Notes: generated by a model not told the origin, from the sequence alone. DNA of 64,000 bases from Gemmatimonadaceae bacterium (GCA_036504815.1 DASXUN010000006.1:1-64000); one strand, 5' to 3'; numbered from the stretch's first letter, positions 8,041 to 17,514 are shown. Made by a program: numbers and translations.

Positions 8041-8945
8041 GCCAGGTGCGCATCGACCAACTCATCCCCGAGGGGAAGCTGCTCGCCTCCGGTCACCTCG
8101 CGTGTCCCGGCTGCGCGGCACCGCTGGCCATGAAGCTCGCGCTGAACGCGCTTGGGCCGAACACGGTGGCGGTGATCCCGGCGAGCTGCTTCACGATCAT
8201 CTCCGGGCCGTGGCCGCAGAGTTCGCTGCAGGTGCCGGTCTTTCACACCGCGTTCGCGACCGGCCCCGCCGTGGCGTCCGGCGTGCGCGCGGCGCTCGAC
8301 ATGCAGGGGAAGCACGACACAAACGTGATCGTCTGGGTGGGCGATGGCGGCACGTTCGACATCGGCCTGCAGTCGCTGTCGGGCGCGGCGGAGCGCAACG
8401 AGAACATCATGTACTTCTGCTACGACAACGAGGCGTACATGAACACCGGCATCCAGCGCTCGTCGGCGACGCCGTGGGGCGCGTGGACGACGACGACGCC
8501 GGCGCAGTTCCCGGAGGCCTCGCCCAAGAAGGACATGCTGGCGATCATGGCGGCGCACGGCATCCCATACGCGGCGACGGCGACGCCGGCCTACCCGGCC
8601 GACTTCATCGAGAAAGTCATGAAGATGAAGCAGGCGCGCGGCACGCGGTTCATGCATTTGTTGTCGCCGTGTCCGCCGGGGTGGAAGTGCGGCGACGACG
8701 AGGGACTCGAACTCGCGCGCCTGGCGGTGCAGAGCCGCGTCTTCCCGATGCTCGAGGTGGAGTACGGACAGCGCTGGCGGCTCACGATGGATCATGCGGG
8801 CGATCCAGTGGAGCCGTACCTGCGGCGCCAGGGGCGGTTCCGCCACCTGAACGCCGAGCAGGTGACGCACATCCAGTCGGAGATCGACGCGCGGTGGGCG
8901 CAGTTGCAGCGGCGGCTCGACGCGGAGACGCTCGCTGCCGTGTGA
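8037..8945 (+). CDS. 2-oxoacid:ferredoxin oxidoreductase, beta subunit (PorB-like)
   Basis: The 302-residue product contains the cluster/TPP region LACPGCAAPLAMKLALNALG, the TPP pyrophosphate motif GDGGTFDIGLQSLSGAAERN followed by CYDNEAYMNTGIQRS, and SPCPPGWKCG near residue 215, all usual for PorB. It completes the gamma / GltD-ferredoxin / alpha / beta set. The GTG at 8037 is chosen because it overlaps the alpha stop as GTGA; only weak G-rich sequence serves as ribosome site, consistent with coupling. The downstream space holds a very long hairpin that could end the operon. Confidence 0.93.
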   Translation: MSQVRIDQLIPEGKLLASGHLACPGCAAPLAMKLALNALGPNTVAVIPASCFTIISGPWPQSSLQVPVFHTAFATGPAVASGVRAALDMQGKHDTNVIVWVGDGGTFDIGLQSLSGAAERNENIMYFCYDNEAYMNTGIQRSSATPWGAWTTTTPAQFPEASPKKDMLAIMAAHGIPYAATATPAYPADFIEKVMKMKQARGTRFMHLLSPCPPGWKCGDDEGLELARLAVQSRVFPMLEVEYGQRWRLTMDHAGDPVEPYLRRQGRFRHLNAEQVTHIQSEIDARWAQLQRRLDAETLAAV

Positions 8946-8973
8946 GTCGCCGTGCGGTGCGCCGGCCTTCATC

Positions 8974-9130
8974 ATCACGGAGGCACGGAGCACTGCCTGA
9001 GGGCCACGGAGGACTGCAACTGTGTGGAGAAACGGCGCGCGCCACCCAAACATGTGCGTGGCGCGACGTCTTTGACCCCAGTCTTTGCAGCTCTCCGTGG
9101 CCCTCTGGCAGTGCTCCGTGCCTCCGTGGT
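8974..9130. repeat. Long near-perfect inverted repeat (about 155 bases, CACGGAGGCACGG family)
   Basis: Arms at 8976-8997 and 9107-9128 are perfectly complementary over 22 bases; 9000-9011 with 9093-9104 add 12 more, then 9014-9018 with 9086-9090. The apex has its own 8-base stem (9038-9045 with 9058-9065). The whole block can therefore form one hairpin with about 45 paired positions. It fills the gene-free space 8946-9330 together with unremarkable sequence before the gdhA ribosome site. A shorter relative of the arm (CGTGCCTCCGTG) recurs at 36701-36740. It may terminate transcription or be a small palindromic mobile or REP-like element. Confidence 0.8.
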
Positions 9131-9330
9131 GAAAGAGCCCAGGTGGCGCACCGCACCGATCGGCCGGCGGCAGGGTTGGACGATGCAAGCCCGACTTTAC
9201 CTTATACGGGGATGGCAACTTCCCTGTCGCCGTCCTGCGGCTCCAGAAGGTATTCTCCAAGGCAGTCGCAAACCGTGTCCCCGTCACCATCGTGCTCTTC
9301 GGAGCTCTTCATACACAGGAAGCGGACCAC

Positions 9331-10731
9331 ATGACCGCCATACCCCCGCGCGACGCGCGCTCACTCAGCCAGTTGAAGAACCTCGCCGGCAAGGCCTACG
9401 TGGCCGCCATCATGGAAAAGGTGGTCGCGCAGAATCCGGCCGAGCCTGAGTTCCATCAGGCGGTGCATGAGGTCGTCGACTCGCTGAGCCTCGTGCTCGA
9501 CCAGCATCCGGAGTACAAGGCCGCGCACATCATGGAGCGGATGATCGAGCCCGAGCGCGTGATCCTGTTCCGCGTGCCGTGGGTGGACGATCACGGCGAG
9601 ATCCAGATCAACCGCGGCTTCCGCATCGAGATGAACAGCGCGATCGGCCCGTACAAGGGCGGCCTGCGCTTCCACCCGTCGGTGAACCTCGGCATCCTGA
9701 AGTTCCTCGCCTTCGAGCAGGTGTTCAAGAACTCGCTCACCACGCTCCCGATGGGCGGCGGCAAGGGCGGCAGCGACTTCGACCCGAAGGGGAAGAGCGA
9801 CACCGAGGTGATGCACTTCTGCCAGAGCTTCATGACGGAGCTCTTCCGCCACATCGGCGCCAACACCGACGTGCCCGCCGGCGACATTGGCGTGGGTGGC
9901 CGCGAGATCGGCTTCCTGTTCGGGCAGTACAAGCGGCTGAAGAACGAGTTCACCGGCGTGCTGACGGGGAAGGGGCTCAACTGGGGCGGCTCGCTCATTC
10001 GTCCAGAGGCCACGGGCTTCGGCGCCGTCTACTTCGCGCAGGAGATGCTCGCGTCGAAGGGGACGGATTTCCAGGGCAAGCTCGTGGCCGTGTCGGGCTT
10101 CGGCAACGTGGCGTGGGGCGCCGTGAAGAAAGTGGGAGACCTGGGCGGCAAGGTGGTCACGATCTCGGGTCCCGACGGCTTCGTGCACGATCCCGACGGC
10201 ATCGCCGGCGAGAAGTGGGAGTTCATGCTCAAGCTGCGCGCGTCGGGCCAGGACGTGGTGGCGCCGTACGCGGACAAGTTCAAGGGCGCGAAGTTCCACG
10301 CCGGCAAGCGTCCGTGGGGCGTCAAGGTGGACGTGGCGCTCCCCTGCGCGACACAGAACGAACTCGACGGCAACGACGCGGCGGAGCTGGTGAAGAACGG
10401 ATGCCTCGCGGTGGTGGAGGGCGCCAACATGCCGAGCACGCCGGAGGCGGTGGAGGCATTCCAGAAGCACGGCGTGATGTTCGCGCCGGGCAAGGCGGCG
10501 AACGCCGGCGGCGTGGCCGTGTCGGGGCTCGAGATGTCGCAGAACAGCATGCGCTACAACTGGTCGCGCGAGGAAGTGGATGCCAAGCTGCACGGGATCA
10601 TGAAGAGCATCTACAAGGCGTCGAGCGAGGCCGCCGCGGCCTATGGCTCGCCGGGCAACCTGGTGAACGGCGCGAACATCGCCGGCTTCCTCAAGGTGGC
10701 CAACGCGATGATGGATCAGGGCGCGGTGTAA
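9331..10731 (+). CDS. gdhA: Hexameric glutamate dehydrogenase, probably NADP-specific
   Basis: The 466-residue protein has the length and motifs of the bacterial GdhA class. It shows the substrate-site region YKGGLRFHPSVNLGILKFLA, LPMGGGKGGSDFDPKGKSD, DVPAGDIGVGGREIGFLFGQ and the Rossmann loop VSGFGNVAWGAVKK. The enzyme interconverts 2-oxoglutarate plus ammonia and glutamate in the cytoplasm; family resemblance favours NADP and the assimilatory direction, but cofactor choice is not proven here. The ATG at 9331 follows AGGAAG by 9 bases. It is a single gene bounded by the long hairpin upstream and a strong terminator hairpin downstream (10757-10789). Confidence 0.95.
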   Translation: MTAIPPRDARSLSQLKNLAGKAYVAAIMEKVVAQNPAEPEFHQAVHEVVDSLSLVLDQHPEYKAAHIMERMIEPERVILFRVPWVDDHGEIQINRGFRIEMNSAIGPYKGGLRFHPSVNLGILKFLAFEQVFKNSLTTLPMGGGKGGSDFDPKGKSDTEVMHFCQSFMTELFRHIGANTDVPAGDIGVGGREIGFLFGQYKRLKNEFTGVLTGKGLNWGGSLIRPEATGFGAVYFAQEMLASKGTDFQGKLVAVSGFGNVAWGAVKKVGDLGGKVVTISGPDGFVHDPDGIAGEKWEFMLKLRASGQDVVAPYADKFKGAKFHAGKRPWGVKVDVALPCATQNELDGNDAAELVKNGCLAVVEGANMPSTPEAVEAFQKHGVMFAPGKAANAGGVAVSGLEMSQNSMRYNWSREEVDAKLHGIMKSIYKASSEAAAAYGSPGNLVNGANIAGFLKVANAMMDQGAV

Positions 10732-10756
10732 CGGCCGGCGGTTCCTGGCGGTAGAC

Positions 10757-10789
10757 GAGCGCGGGGTGGGCGGGTGCCACTCCGCGCTC
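10757..10789 (+). terminator. Terminator hairpin of gdhA
   Basis: A 13-base stem (GAGCGCGGGGTGG with CCACTCCGCGCTC, one G-U pair) and a 7-base loop lie 25 bases after the gdhA stop and are followed by TTACATTT. Confidence 0.7.
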
Positions 10790-10803
10790 TTACATTTGGG
10801 GGT

Positions 10804-10882
10804 CATCGGCCATCCGCCATCGGCCATCGGCCATCTGTGGCGGGGCGGCCGATGGCTGATGGCGGATGGCCGATGGCGGATG
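10804..10882. repeat. GGATGGC/GGCCATC simple palindrome
   Basis: Left arm 10804-10835 is built of (GG)CCATC units and right arm 10851-10882 of GATGGC units; the 32-base arms pair with four non-Watson-Crick positions. The same unit recurs at 36818-36852 and, inside a coding region, at 57123-57160. It ends 25 bases before the next gene, so it may also affect that gene's expression. Confidence 0.75.
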
Positions 10883-10907
10883 GGAAAACCGTGATTGCGG
10901 AGGGCGC

Positions 10908-13889
10908 GTGGCTGAGCGAGTGCCGGTGACGAAACTGGACGATGCGCTGCCGAGCGAATTGTTCCAGGACCTGATGCCGTACCGCGTGCAGGATATCCTG
11001 CTCGTGTCGAGCCTGTACGACGCGTTCACGCTGCAGGAAGACGGCCGGCTGAACGAACTCGTGATGCGCGAGTTCATCGACCTCGATACGCATCACACGC
11101 CGCACATCACCCACGTCTCCAGCGGCGCCGAGGCAATCACCAAGGCCAAGGCGCAGCGCCAGTTCAACCTCGTCATCACGACCATCAATCCGGGCGACAT
11201 GGACGCCACGGAACTGGCGCGCCGGCTGGCCGAGGCGGGGCTGGACGTGCCGGTGCTCGTGCTGGCCTACGACCACCGCGAGTTCAAGGACTTCGAGTCG
11301 CGCGCGGACCTGTCGCTCATCGACCGCTGCTTCATGTGGCAGGGCGATGCACGCATCCTGCTGGCGATGGTCAACTACGTGGAGGACCAGCGCAACGTCG
11401 CGCACGACACGGCGACCACGGGCGTGCGCGTCGTCCTCCTCGTCGAGGACAGCATGCGGTTCTACTCGTCGCTGCTGCCAAAGGTCTACACCGAGATCAT
11501 CCGGCAGTCGGCGAATGCGCTGGGGGAGGGGAGCAACCTCTCGCACAAGCTCGTCCGCCTGCGGGCGCGTCCCAAGATCCTGCTCTGCACCTCCTACGAA
11601 GAGGCGTGGGCGCAGTGGTCGCGCTATCGCGAACATGTGCTGGGCGTGATCACCGACGTGGAATTCCCGCGAGACGGGACGCTGGCGCGCGACGCGGGGT
11701 TCGCGTTCGCGCGCGCCGTTCGCGTGGAGGCGCCGGACGTGCCGATCCTCATGCAGTCGGGGCGCGCCGATTACCAGGAGCGGGCGACAAGCGAGGGACT
11801 GCCCTTCGTGCTGAAGGGATCGCCCACGATGCTGCACGAACTGCACGGCTTCATCGTCGAGCACTTTGCATTTGGCGATTTCGTCTTCCGCCTCGCCGAC
11901 GGCCGCGAAGTGGGGCGCGCGGAGGACCTGCGCGACCTCGAGGTGAAGGTGGCCACCGTCCCGGCCGAAAGTCTCGTCTACCACGGTGAGCGCCACCACT
12001 TCTCCACGTGGCTGGCGGCGCGCGCCGAGTTCGACCTCGCCCAGCGCCTGCGGGCGCGCCGGGTGTCGGACTATACGTCGCCCGAGGACCTGCGCACCAA
12101 GCTCATCGCCGCCATCGCCGAATATCGCGACGACCAGTCACAGCTCCAGGTGGGCGACTTCGATCGCGAGGTGTTCGACGCCTCGGTCCCGTTCTTCGCG
12201 CGCATCGGCGGCGGCTCGATTGGCGGCAAGGCGCGCGGCCTCGCGTTCGTGCGGCGCCTTGTGGGACTGCACGGCGTCCATCGCAAGTTCGAGGGCGTGC
12301 GCGTGGGCGTACCGCCGGCGGTCGTGCTTGGCACGGACGTCTTCGACCGGTTCCTGGCCGACAACGACCTGCTGGAGATCGCCATCCACGGCTCGGATGA
12401 CGACGAACTGTTGCGCCGGTTCCTCACGGCGCGGCTCCCCGACGAGATCCTCGCCGACCTTGACGCCTTCCTGCGGCAGGTGCGCTGGCCGCTGGCCGTG
12501 CGCTCGTCGAGCCTGCTGGAGGACTCGCAGTACCAGCCGTTCACGGGCGTCTACGACACGTTCATGCTGCCGAACCGGCATCCCGACCACGACGAGCGGC
12601 TCGCGCGGCTGGTCGAGGCGGTGAAGCGCGTGTATGCGTCGACCTTTACGCGCAACGCCAAGGCCTACCTCCGGGCCACGCCGTACCGCCTGGAGGAAGA
12701 GAAGATGGCGGTCATCATCCAGCGCGTCGTCGGCGCGGAGCACGGGCCGCGCTTTTACCCGGATTTCTCGGGCGTGGCGCGCTCGTACAATTTCTATCCG
12801 GCGGCGCCGCTTCGCGCCGAGGATGGCGTCGCCGCCGTCGCGCTCGGCCTCGGCCGGGCGGTGGTGGAAGGCGGGCGCGTCCTGACGTTCTGCCCGCGCG
12901 CGCCGCGCAACATCATCCAGTTCTCGTCCGTCAGCGACATCCTGGCGAACTCGCAGCGGAATTTCTGGGCGGTGGACTTTACGGCGGGCACGGGCACCGG
13001 CACCGGCACGAGTGCGGACGAGGGGCTGCGCGAGCGCAACTACGAACTCGAGGTGGCTGAGGAAGACGGAACGCTGCGCGCGCTCGGCTCGACGTACTCG
13101 GCGGAGAACGATGTCATCTACGACGGACTCTCGCGGCCCGGTGTGCGGCTGGTGAGCTTCGCGCCGATCCTCAAGCACGGGTTGTTCCCCCTGGCGCCGC
13201 TCGTGACGGACCTGCTCGAGATCGGCGCCGGCGGCATGAACCGCGCGTGCGAGATCGAGTTTGCGGTCCGCCTCTCCCAGGGTCCCGGGGAGCCGCACGA
13301 GTTCGGCTTCCTCCAGCTGCGGCCGCTGGTGCTGTCGCGCGAGATGCACGATCTCGATGTGTCGAACGTCGATGCCGCCACGGTGCTGTGCCGCAGCCCG
13401 CGCGTGCTGGGCGACGGCATCATCGACAACCTGCGGCATGCCGTGGTGGTGGACTTCCATCGCTTCGACCGGGCGCAGACCCGCGACGCGGCCCGCAGCA
13501 TCGCCCGCTTCAACGCGACGCTCGTGGATCGCGGCGAGCCGTACCTGCTCGTTGGCGTGGGGCGGTGGGGATCGGCCGATCCGTGGCTGGGCATTCCGGT
13601 GCGATGGGACGAGATCTCCGGGGCGCGAGTGATCGTCGAGGCCGGATTCCGCGACTTCCGCGTGGCGCCGTCGCAAGGAAGCCATTTCTTCCAGAACCTC
13701 GTGTCGTTTCAGGTGGGGTACTTCACGACGAACCCCGAGTTTGGCGACGGGTTCGTGGACTGGGAGTGGCTGGCCGCGCAGCCGGCGGTCGCCGAGGACG
13801 GCCACGTGCGGCTGCTCGAGTTCGAGAAGCCGCTCGGCGTTCGGATGAATGGCCGCACGAGTGAAGGGGTCATTCTCAAGCCCACGTAG
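10908..13889 (+). CDS. Tandem receiver domains fused to a PEP/pyruvate-binding (PPDK-N) domain
   Basis: The protein is about 993 residues. Residues about 10-140 look like a degenerate receiver. Residues about 175-320 form a second receiver with VLLVEDS (acidic pocket), VITDVEFPRDG (candidate phospho-Asp), LMQSGR (switch Ser) and FVLKGS (Lys). From about 430 on it resembles the ATP-binding domain of pyruvate phosphate dikinase and PEP synthase: GGGSIGGKARGLAFVRRL, LAVRSSSLLEDSQYQPFTG and FLQLRPLVLSREMHD. The phosphohistidine and PEP/pyruvate barrel domains of true PEP synthases are absent, so a regulatory role is more likely than gluconeogenesis. GTG 10908 is preferred (GCGGAGGG just upstream); GTG 10920 and 10926 are alternatives. 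Confidence 0.82.
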   Translation: MAERVPVTKLDDALPSELFQDLMPYRVQDILLVSSLYDAFTLQEDGRLNELVMREFIDLDTHHTPHITHVSSGAEAITKAKAQRQFNLVITTINPGDMDATELARRLAEAGLDVPVLVLAYDHREFKDFESRADLSLIDRCFMWQGDARILLAMVNYVEDQRNVAHDTATTGVRVVLLVEDSMRFYSSLLPKVYTEIIRQSANALGEGSNLSHKLVRLRARPKILLCTSYEEAWAQWSRYREHVLGVITDVEFPRDGTLARDAGFAFARAVRVEAPDVPILMQSGRADYQERATSEGLPFVLKGSPTMLHELHGFIVEHFAFGDFVFRLADGREVGRAEDLRDLEVKVATVPAESLVYHGERHHFSTWLAARAEFDLAQRLRARRVSDYTSPEDLRTKLIAAIAEYRDDQSQLQVGDFDREVFDASVPFFARIGGGSIGGKARGLAFVRRLVGLHGVHRKFEGVRVGVPPAVVLGTDVFDRFLADNDLLEIAIHGSDDDELLRRFLTARLPDEILADLDAFLRQVRWPLAVRSSSLLEDSQYQPFTGVYDTFMLPNRHPDHDERLARLVEAVKRVYASTFTRNAKAYLRATPYRLEEEKMAVIIQRVVGAEHGPRFYPDFSGVARSYNFYPAAPLRAEDGVAAVALGLGRAVVEGGRVLTFCPRAPRNIIQFSSVSDILANSQRNFWAVDFTAGTGTGTGTSADEGLRERNYELEVAEEDGTLRALGSTYSAENDVIYDGLSRPGVRLVSFAPILKHGLFPLAPLVTDLLEIGAGGMNRACEIEFAVRLSQGPGEPHEFGFLQLRPLVLSREMHDLDVSNVDAATVLCRSPRVLGDGIIDNLRHAVVVDFHRFDRAQTRDAARSIARFNATLVDRGEPYLLVGVGRWGSADPWLGIPVRWDEISGARVIVEAGFRDFRVAPSQGSHFFQNLVSFQVGYFTTNPEFGDGFVDWEWLAAQPAVAEDGHVRLLEFEKPLGVRMNGRTSEGVILKPT

Positions 13890-13996
13890 GCCGGCACGCC
13901 GACCAACGGGCGCTGCGCGCGGCGTTTGATTTCGCGATCCTCGTCACCCAGGATCAGCGCGATGTGCGCCAGTTCTGCCCGGTAAGCGGGGGGGCG

Positions 13997-14023
13997 GGGG
14001 CGCGAGTCTTGGATTCGCGCCCC
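13997..14023 (+). terminator. Probable terminator after the receiver-PPDK gene
   Basis: GGGGCGCGA (13997-14005) pairs with TCGCGCCCC (14015-14023) and is followed by a pyrimidine-rich stretch (GACTTCTTC). It lies about 110 bases after the stop and 30 before the next ATG, so it could also shape that gene's leader. Confidence 0.5.
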
Positions 14024-14054
14024 GACTTCTTCGCTCTCCGATATCTTTCGTGCC

Positions 14055-15503
14055 ATGTCTGCCCTCAACGCTCCCTTTGCGCCGCTGGGTGACGCGGCGA
14101 GTCTTGAACTCACTCCCGCGCAGATGCGTGCGATGGGACAGGCCGTGGTCGAGCGCGCCGTCGCGCACCTGGCGTCACTCGACCGCCAGCCGAGCCGCGG
14201 CGACATTGACGCCGCCGAGCTGTGCCGCGCGCTGCGCGAGCCGCTGCCTGAGCACGGAATGGCGCTCGATCCACTGCTGGATCAGCTCTTCGACGAGCTG
14301 ATTCCGCGGTCCTTCACGACGCCGGGTCCCGGCTACCTGGCGTACATCCCGGGAGGCGGCGTGTATCCGGCCGCGCTCGCCGACTACATCGCCGACACGA
14401 CGAACCGGTACACCGGCGTCTGGCAAGCGTCGCCGGCGCTCGTGCAGCTCGAGGCCAACGTCCTGGAATGGCTCCGCGACTGGATGGGCTTTCCGCCGGG
14501 GGCCAGCGGACTGCTGACGAGCGGCGGCTCGATGGCGACGCTCAACGCCATCCTGTGCGCGCGCGAACGGCACCTGGGGCCGGAGATCCGCGGCGGAACG
14601 CTGTACACCTCGGACCAGGGGCACCACTGCATCGAGAAGGCGGCGAAGCTCGCCGGCATCTTTCACGACCGCGTGAGAATCATTCCCAGCGACGGCCAGT
14701 TCCGCATGCGCGTCGACGCGCTGGCGTCTGCAATCGCCGCCGACCGCACGGCCGGGCTGCAGCCTTTCATGGTGGCGTCGTCGGCCGGGACCACGAATAC
14801 CGGCGCCGTCGATCCGCTGGATGCCGTGGCCGACCTGTGCGCGCGCGAAGGACTGTGGCATCACGTCGACGGCGCGTACGGCGCGTTCTTCCATGCGGTG
14901 CCGGAACTCCGGCCGCTGCTCGCGGGCCTGCCGCGCGCCGACTCGCTCACGCTCGATCCGCACAAGGGGATGTTCCTGCCATACGGCACCGGGGCGCTGC
15001 TGGTGCGCGATGGCGAGGCCCTGCGCGCCGTCCACGCGGCGACGGCGGGGTACCTGCCGGCCCAACAGTCGGAGTTCTACGACCCGAGCCAGTACGGTCC
15101 CGAGTTGTCGCGCGGCTTCCCCGGCCTCCGCGTCTGGATGGCGCTCAAGCTGTACGGCGCGGCCCGATATCGCGCCGCGATCGCCGAGAAGCGGACGCTG
15201 GCCGTCTGGGCGGCGGAACAGGTGGCGAGGATTCCGGGTATCGTGATGGACGCGTGGCCGCAGCTGTCGCTGTTCGCCTTCCACCTCGAGGGGCCGCGGC
15301 TGCGCACGCTGGAGGCGCGCAATGCGGCGACGGCGGCACTGATGGAGCGCGTGACGGCCCGCGGACGGGTGATGCTGACCGGATGCACGGTGGATGGCAA
15401 ACACTTGGCGCGCATCTGCGTCCTGAGCTTCCGGACGCGCCTGGCGGAAATGGAGGCCTGTGTGAGCCAGATCACGGAAGAAGCGCGCGACCTGGTGGCA
15501 TAG
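14055..15503 (+). CDS. PLP-dependent group II amino-acid decarboxylase, aromatic-L-amino-acid type
   Basis: The 482-residue protein matches the aromatic amino-acid decarboxylase family in length and layout: PGPGYLAYIPGGGVYPAALA near residue 95, SGGSMATLNAILCARE, the ring-stacking region SDQGHHCIEKAAKLAG, the PLP-nitrogen Asp in WHHVDGAYGAFF, and the Schiff-base lysine in LDPHKGMFLPYGTG. It would remove the carboxyl group of an amino acid in the cytoplasm to give an amine; Trp, Phe, Tyr or another substrate cannot be separated by eye. Some family members act as aldehyde synthases. No transporter gene is adjacent, so a degradative acid-resistance role is not supported by context. Confidence 0.88.
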   Translation: MSALNAPFAPLGDAASLELTPAQMRAMGQAVVERAVAHLASLDRQPSRGDIDAAELCRALREPLPEHGMALDPLLDQLFDELIPRSFTTPGPGYLAYIPGGGVYPAALADYIADTTNRYTGVWQASPALVQLEANVLEWLRDWMGFPPGASGLLTSGGSMATLNAILCARERHLGPEIRGGTLYTSDQGHHCIEKAAKLAGIFHDRVRIIPSDGQFRMRVDALASAIAADRTAGLQPFMVASSAGTTNTGAVDPLDAVADLCAREGLWHHVDGAYGAFFHAVPELRPLLAGLPRADSLTLDPHKGMFLPYGTGALLVRDGEALRAVHAATAGYLPAQQSEFYDPSQYGPELSRGFPGLRVWMALKLYGAARYRAAIAEKRTLAVWAAEQVARIPGIVMDAWPQLSLFAFHLEGPRLRTLEARNAATAALMERVTARGRVMLTGCTVDGKHLARICVLSFRTRLAEMEACVSQITEEARDLVA

Positions 15504-15621
15504 AGGACGGGTCCTGGCGCCGGATCGATCACTGTGGTGACACGACGGACCGTCAGCAGGTAATATCTCAGTTGTAGGATTGTCAGTAGTGAAGAAGTGT
15601 ACCTTACCCCCCGGAGGTCAC

Positions 15622-16017
15622 ATGTTCGCGACGTTGCGGAGTCGTGCAGCACTTGCTGGTCTGGTTCTACTCGCCGCCTGCGGCGGCGGTGGTGGCGGCT
15701 ACAACTCGCCGACCGCGCCGTACTCCCCGTCACCGTCCCCGACGCCGGCTCCGACCGCGCCGGCCGCGAATGAGGTCATCGCGACGACCTCCAACACCTT
15801 CACGCCGGGCACGCTCACCGTGTCGAAGGGCACGACGGTCACCTTCACGTTCCAGTCCACCACGCACAACGTGATCTTCGCGAACGTGGCCGGCGCGCCG
15901 GCGAACATCGGGAACACGTCCAATAGCGGGGTCCAGCGCGTGTTCTCCACCGCCGGCACCTTTGGCTACGACTGCAGCCTGCACTCGGGCATGGTCGGCA
16001 CGGTGGTCGTGAACTGA
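15622..16017 (+). CDS. Cupredoxin-like blue-copper lipoprotein
   Basis: The 131-residue precursor has a lipoprotein signal (ALAGLVLLAAC, Cys then GGGGGG), a Pro/Ser/Thr/Ala linker to about residue 50, and a plastocyanin-like domain. Candidate copper ligands are His in STTHNVIF and the C-terminal Cys, His and Met of YDCSLHSGMVGTV, the classic blue-copper order. It would carry single electrons in the periplasm or serve as copper storage. The ATG at 15622 is fixed by GGAGG 5 bases upstream. It converges with glpK, leaving only 9 bases between stops. Confidence 0.87.
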   Translation: MFATLRSRAALAGLVLLAACGGGGGGYNSPTAPYSPSPSPTPAPTAPAANEVIATTSNTFTPGTLTVSKGTTVTFTFQSTTHNVIFANVAGAPANIGNTSNSGVQRVFSTAGTFGYDCSLHSGMVGTVVVN

Positions 16018-16026
16018 CGTTCGCCG

Positions 16027-17505
16027 CTACTTTGCGCTCCATCCCTTCGCGCGGAGCAGCGCCTGGCGCCAGCCGACGGCGAGGGCCTTTCTCGCCGCCG
16101 GCGTGATGGCTGGTGCGAAGCGACGGTCCGCCTGCCACTGGCGCGCGATGTCCGCTCGGTCCTTCCAGTAGCCTACGGCGAGCCCCGCCAGGTAGGCGGC
16201 GCCGAGCGCGGTCGTCTCGGCGACGACGGGCCGGACGACGGGAACGCCGAGCAGGTCGGCCTGCATCTGCATGAGCAGGTTGTTGGCGCACGCGCCGCCA
16301 TCCACGCGCAGCTCGCGCAGGCGGATGCCGCCGTCCGCCTGCATGGCGTGCAGCACGTCCATCACCTGCAGGGCGATCCCTTCGAGCGCCGCACGCGCGA
16401 TGTGCGCGCGCGTCGTCCCGCGGGTGAGGCCGACGATCACGCCGCGTGCGTACGGATCCCAGTGCGGCGCGCCAAGCCCGGTGAACGCCGGCACGAAATA
16501 CACGCCGTTCGTCGTGGAGACCGAGGCCGCGAGCGGCTCCACCTCGGCGGCCGATCGAATGATGCCGAGTCCGTCGCGCAGCCATTGGACGACGGCGCCG
16601 GCGATGAAGATGCTTCCCTCGAGCGCATACTCGGTGCGTCGGCCGAGGCGCCAGGCGACGGTGGTGAGCAGCCGGTTCTTGGACGCGATGGGTGTGGTGC
16701 CGGTGTGCATCAGCATGAAGCAGCCGGTGCCGTACGTGTTCTTCACCATGCCGGGCTTCGTGCAGACCTGTCCGAAGAGCGCCGCCTGCTGATCGCCCGC
16801 GATCCCCGCGACCGGAATGGAGCCGCCGAGGAGCGCCGTGTGGCCGTAGACCTCGCTCGACGAGCGCACCTCGGGGAGCATGGACCGAGGGACGCCGAAG
16901 AGCCGCAGCAGTTCGTCGTCCCAGTCACCCGTGCGGATGTCGTAGAGCATCGTGCGCGATGCGTTGCTCGCATCGGTCACGTGCACGGCGCCGCCGGTGA
17001 GTTTCCAGACGAGCCATGAGTCCACGGTGCCGAACGCGAGCTTGCCCGCCTTCGCCCGGGCCTGCGCGCCCGGCACGTGCTTGAGGATCCACTGCACCTT
17101 GGTGGCCGAGAAGTAGGCGTCGACGACGAGCCCGGTCTTTCGGCGGATTATCCGGTCGAGGCGTCGCTGGCGGATGGCGTCGCACATCGGCGCCGTCCGG
17201 CGATCCTGCCAGACGATGGCGTTGGCGACCGGCTGTCCCGTCTCGCGGTCCCAGACGATGGTCGTCTCGCGCTGGTTCGTGATGCCGATGGCGGCGATGT
17301 TCGACGCGCTGGCGTTGGCCTTCTGCATCACCTCCGCCGCGACGCCAAGCTGCGTTGCCCAGATGTCGGACGGATCGTGCTCCACCCAGCCCGGCTTCGG
17401 GAAGAGCTGCGGGAACTCCTTTTGCGCGACGGCGACGACGGCGCCGGCGTGGTCGAAGAGAATGGCGCGGGAGGAGGTGGTGCCTTGGTCTAATGAGAGA
17501 ATCAT
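16027..17505 (-). CDS. glpK: Glycerol kinase
   Basis: The 492-residue protein has the FGGY kinase signatures: [18 protein letters not shown] at the N terminus, [59 protein letters not shown] and [16 protein letters not shown]. It phosphorylates glycerol to glycerol-3-phosphate with ATP. Length is normal. The ATG at 17505 coincides with the conserved N terminus but has no recognisable ribosome site, because the sequence directly upstream is a 10-base tandem repeat array. No glpF or glpD is adjacent, so it is expressed alone. Confidence 0.96.
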   Translation of the reverse strand: MILSLDQGTTSSRAILFDHAGAVVAVAQKEFPQLFPKPGWVEHDPSDIWATQLGVAAEVMQKANASASNIAAIGITNQRETTIVWDRETGQPVANAIVWQDRRTAPMCDAIRQRRLDRIIRRKTGLVVDAYFSATKVQWILKHVPGAQARAKAGKLAFGTVDSWLVWKLTGGAVHVTDASNASRTMLYDIRTGDWDDELLRLFGVPRSMLPEVRSSSEVYGHTALLGGSIPVAGIAGDQQAALFGQVCTKPGMVKNTYGTGCFMLMHTGTTPIASKNRLLTTVAWRLGRRTEYALEGSIFIAGAVVQWLRDGLGIIRSAAEVEPLAASVSTTNGVYFVPAFTGLGAPHWDPYARGVIVGLTRGTTRAHIARAALEGIALQVMDVLHAMQADGGIRLRELRVDGGACANNLLMQMQADLLGVPVVRPVVAETTALGAAYLAGLAVGYWKDRADIARQWQADRRFAPAITPAARKALAVGWRQALLRAKGWSAK

Positions 17506-17514
17506 TGGGGCAGA

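Noticed and set aside
8952-9449. Open frames on both strands through the long hairpin after the oxidoreductase operon
   Set aside because: They mirror each other because of the palindrome and have no ribosome site or protein-like pattern.
10908-13889. Annotation as phosphoenolpyruvate synthase
   Set aside because: Phosphohistidine and PEP/pyruvate barrel domains are missing and two receiver domains are fused at the N terminus.
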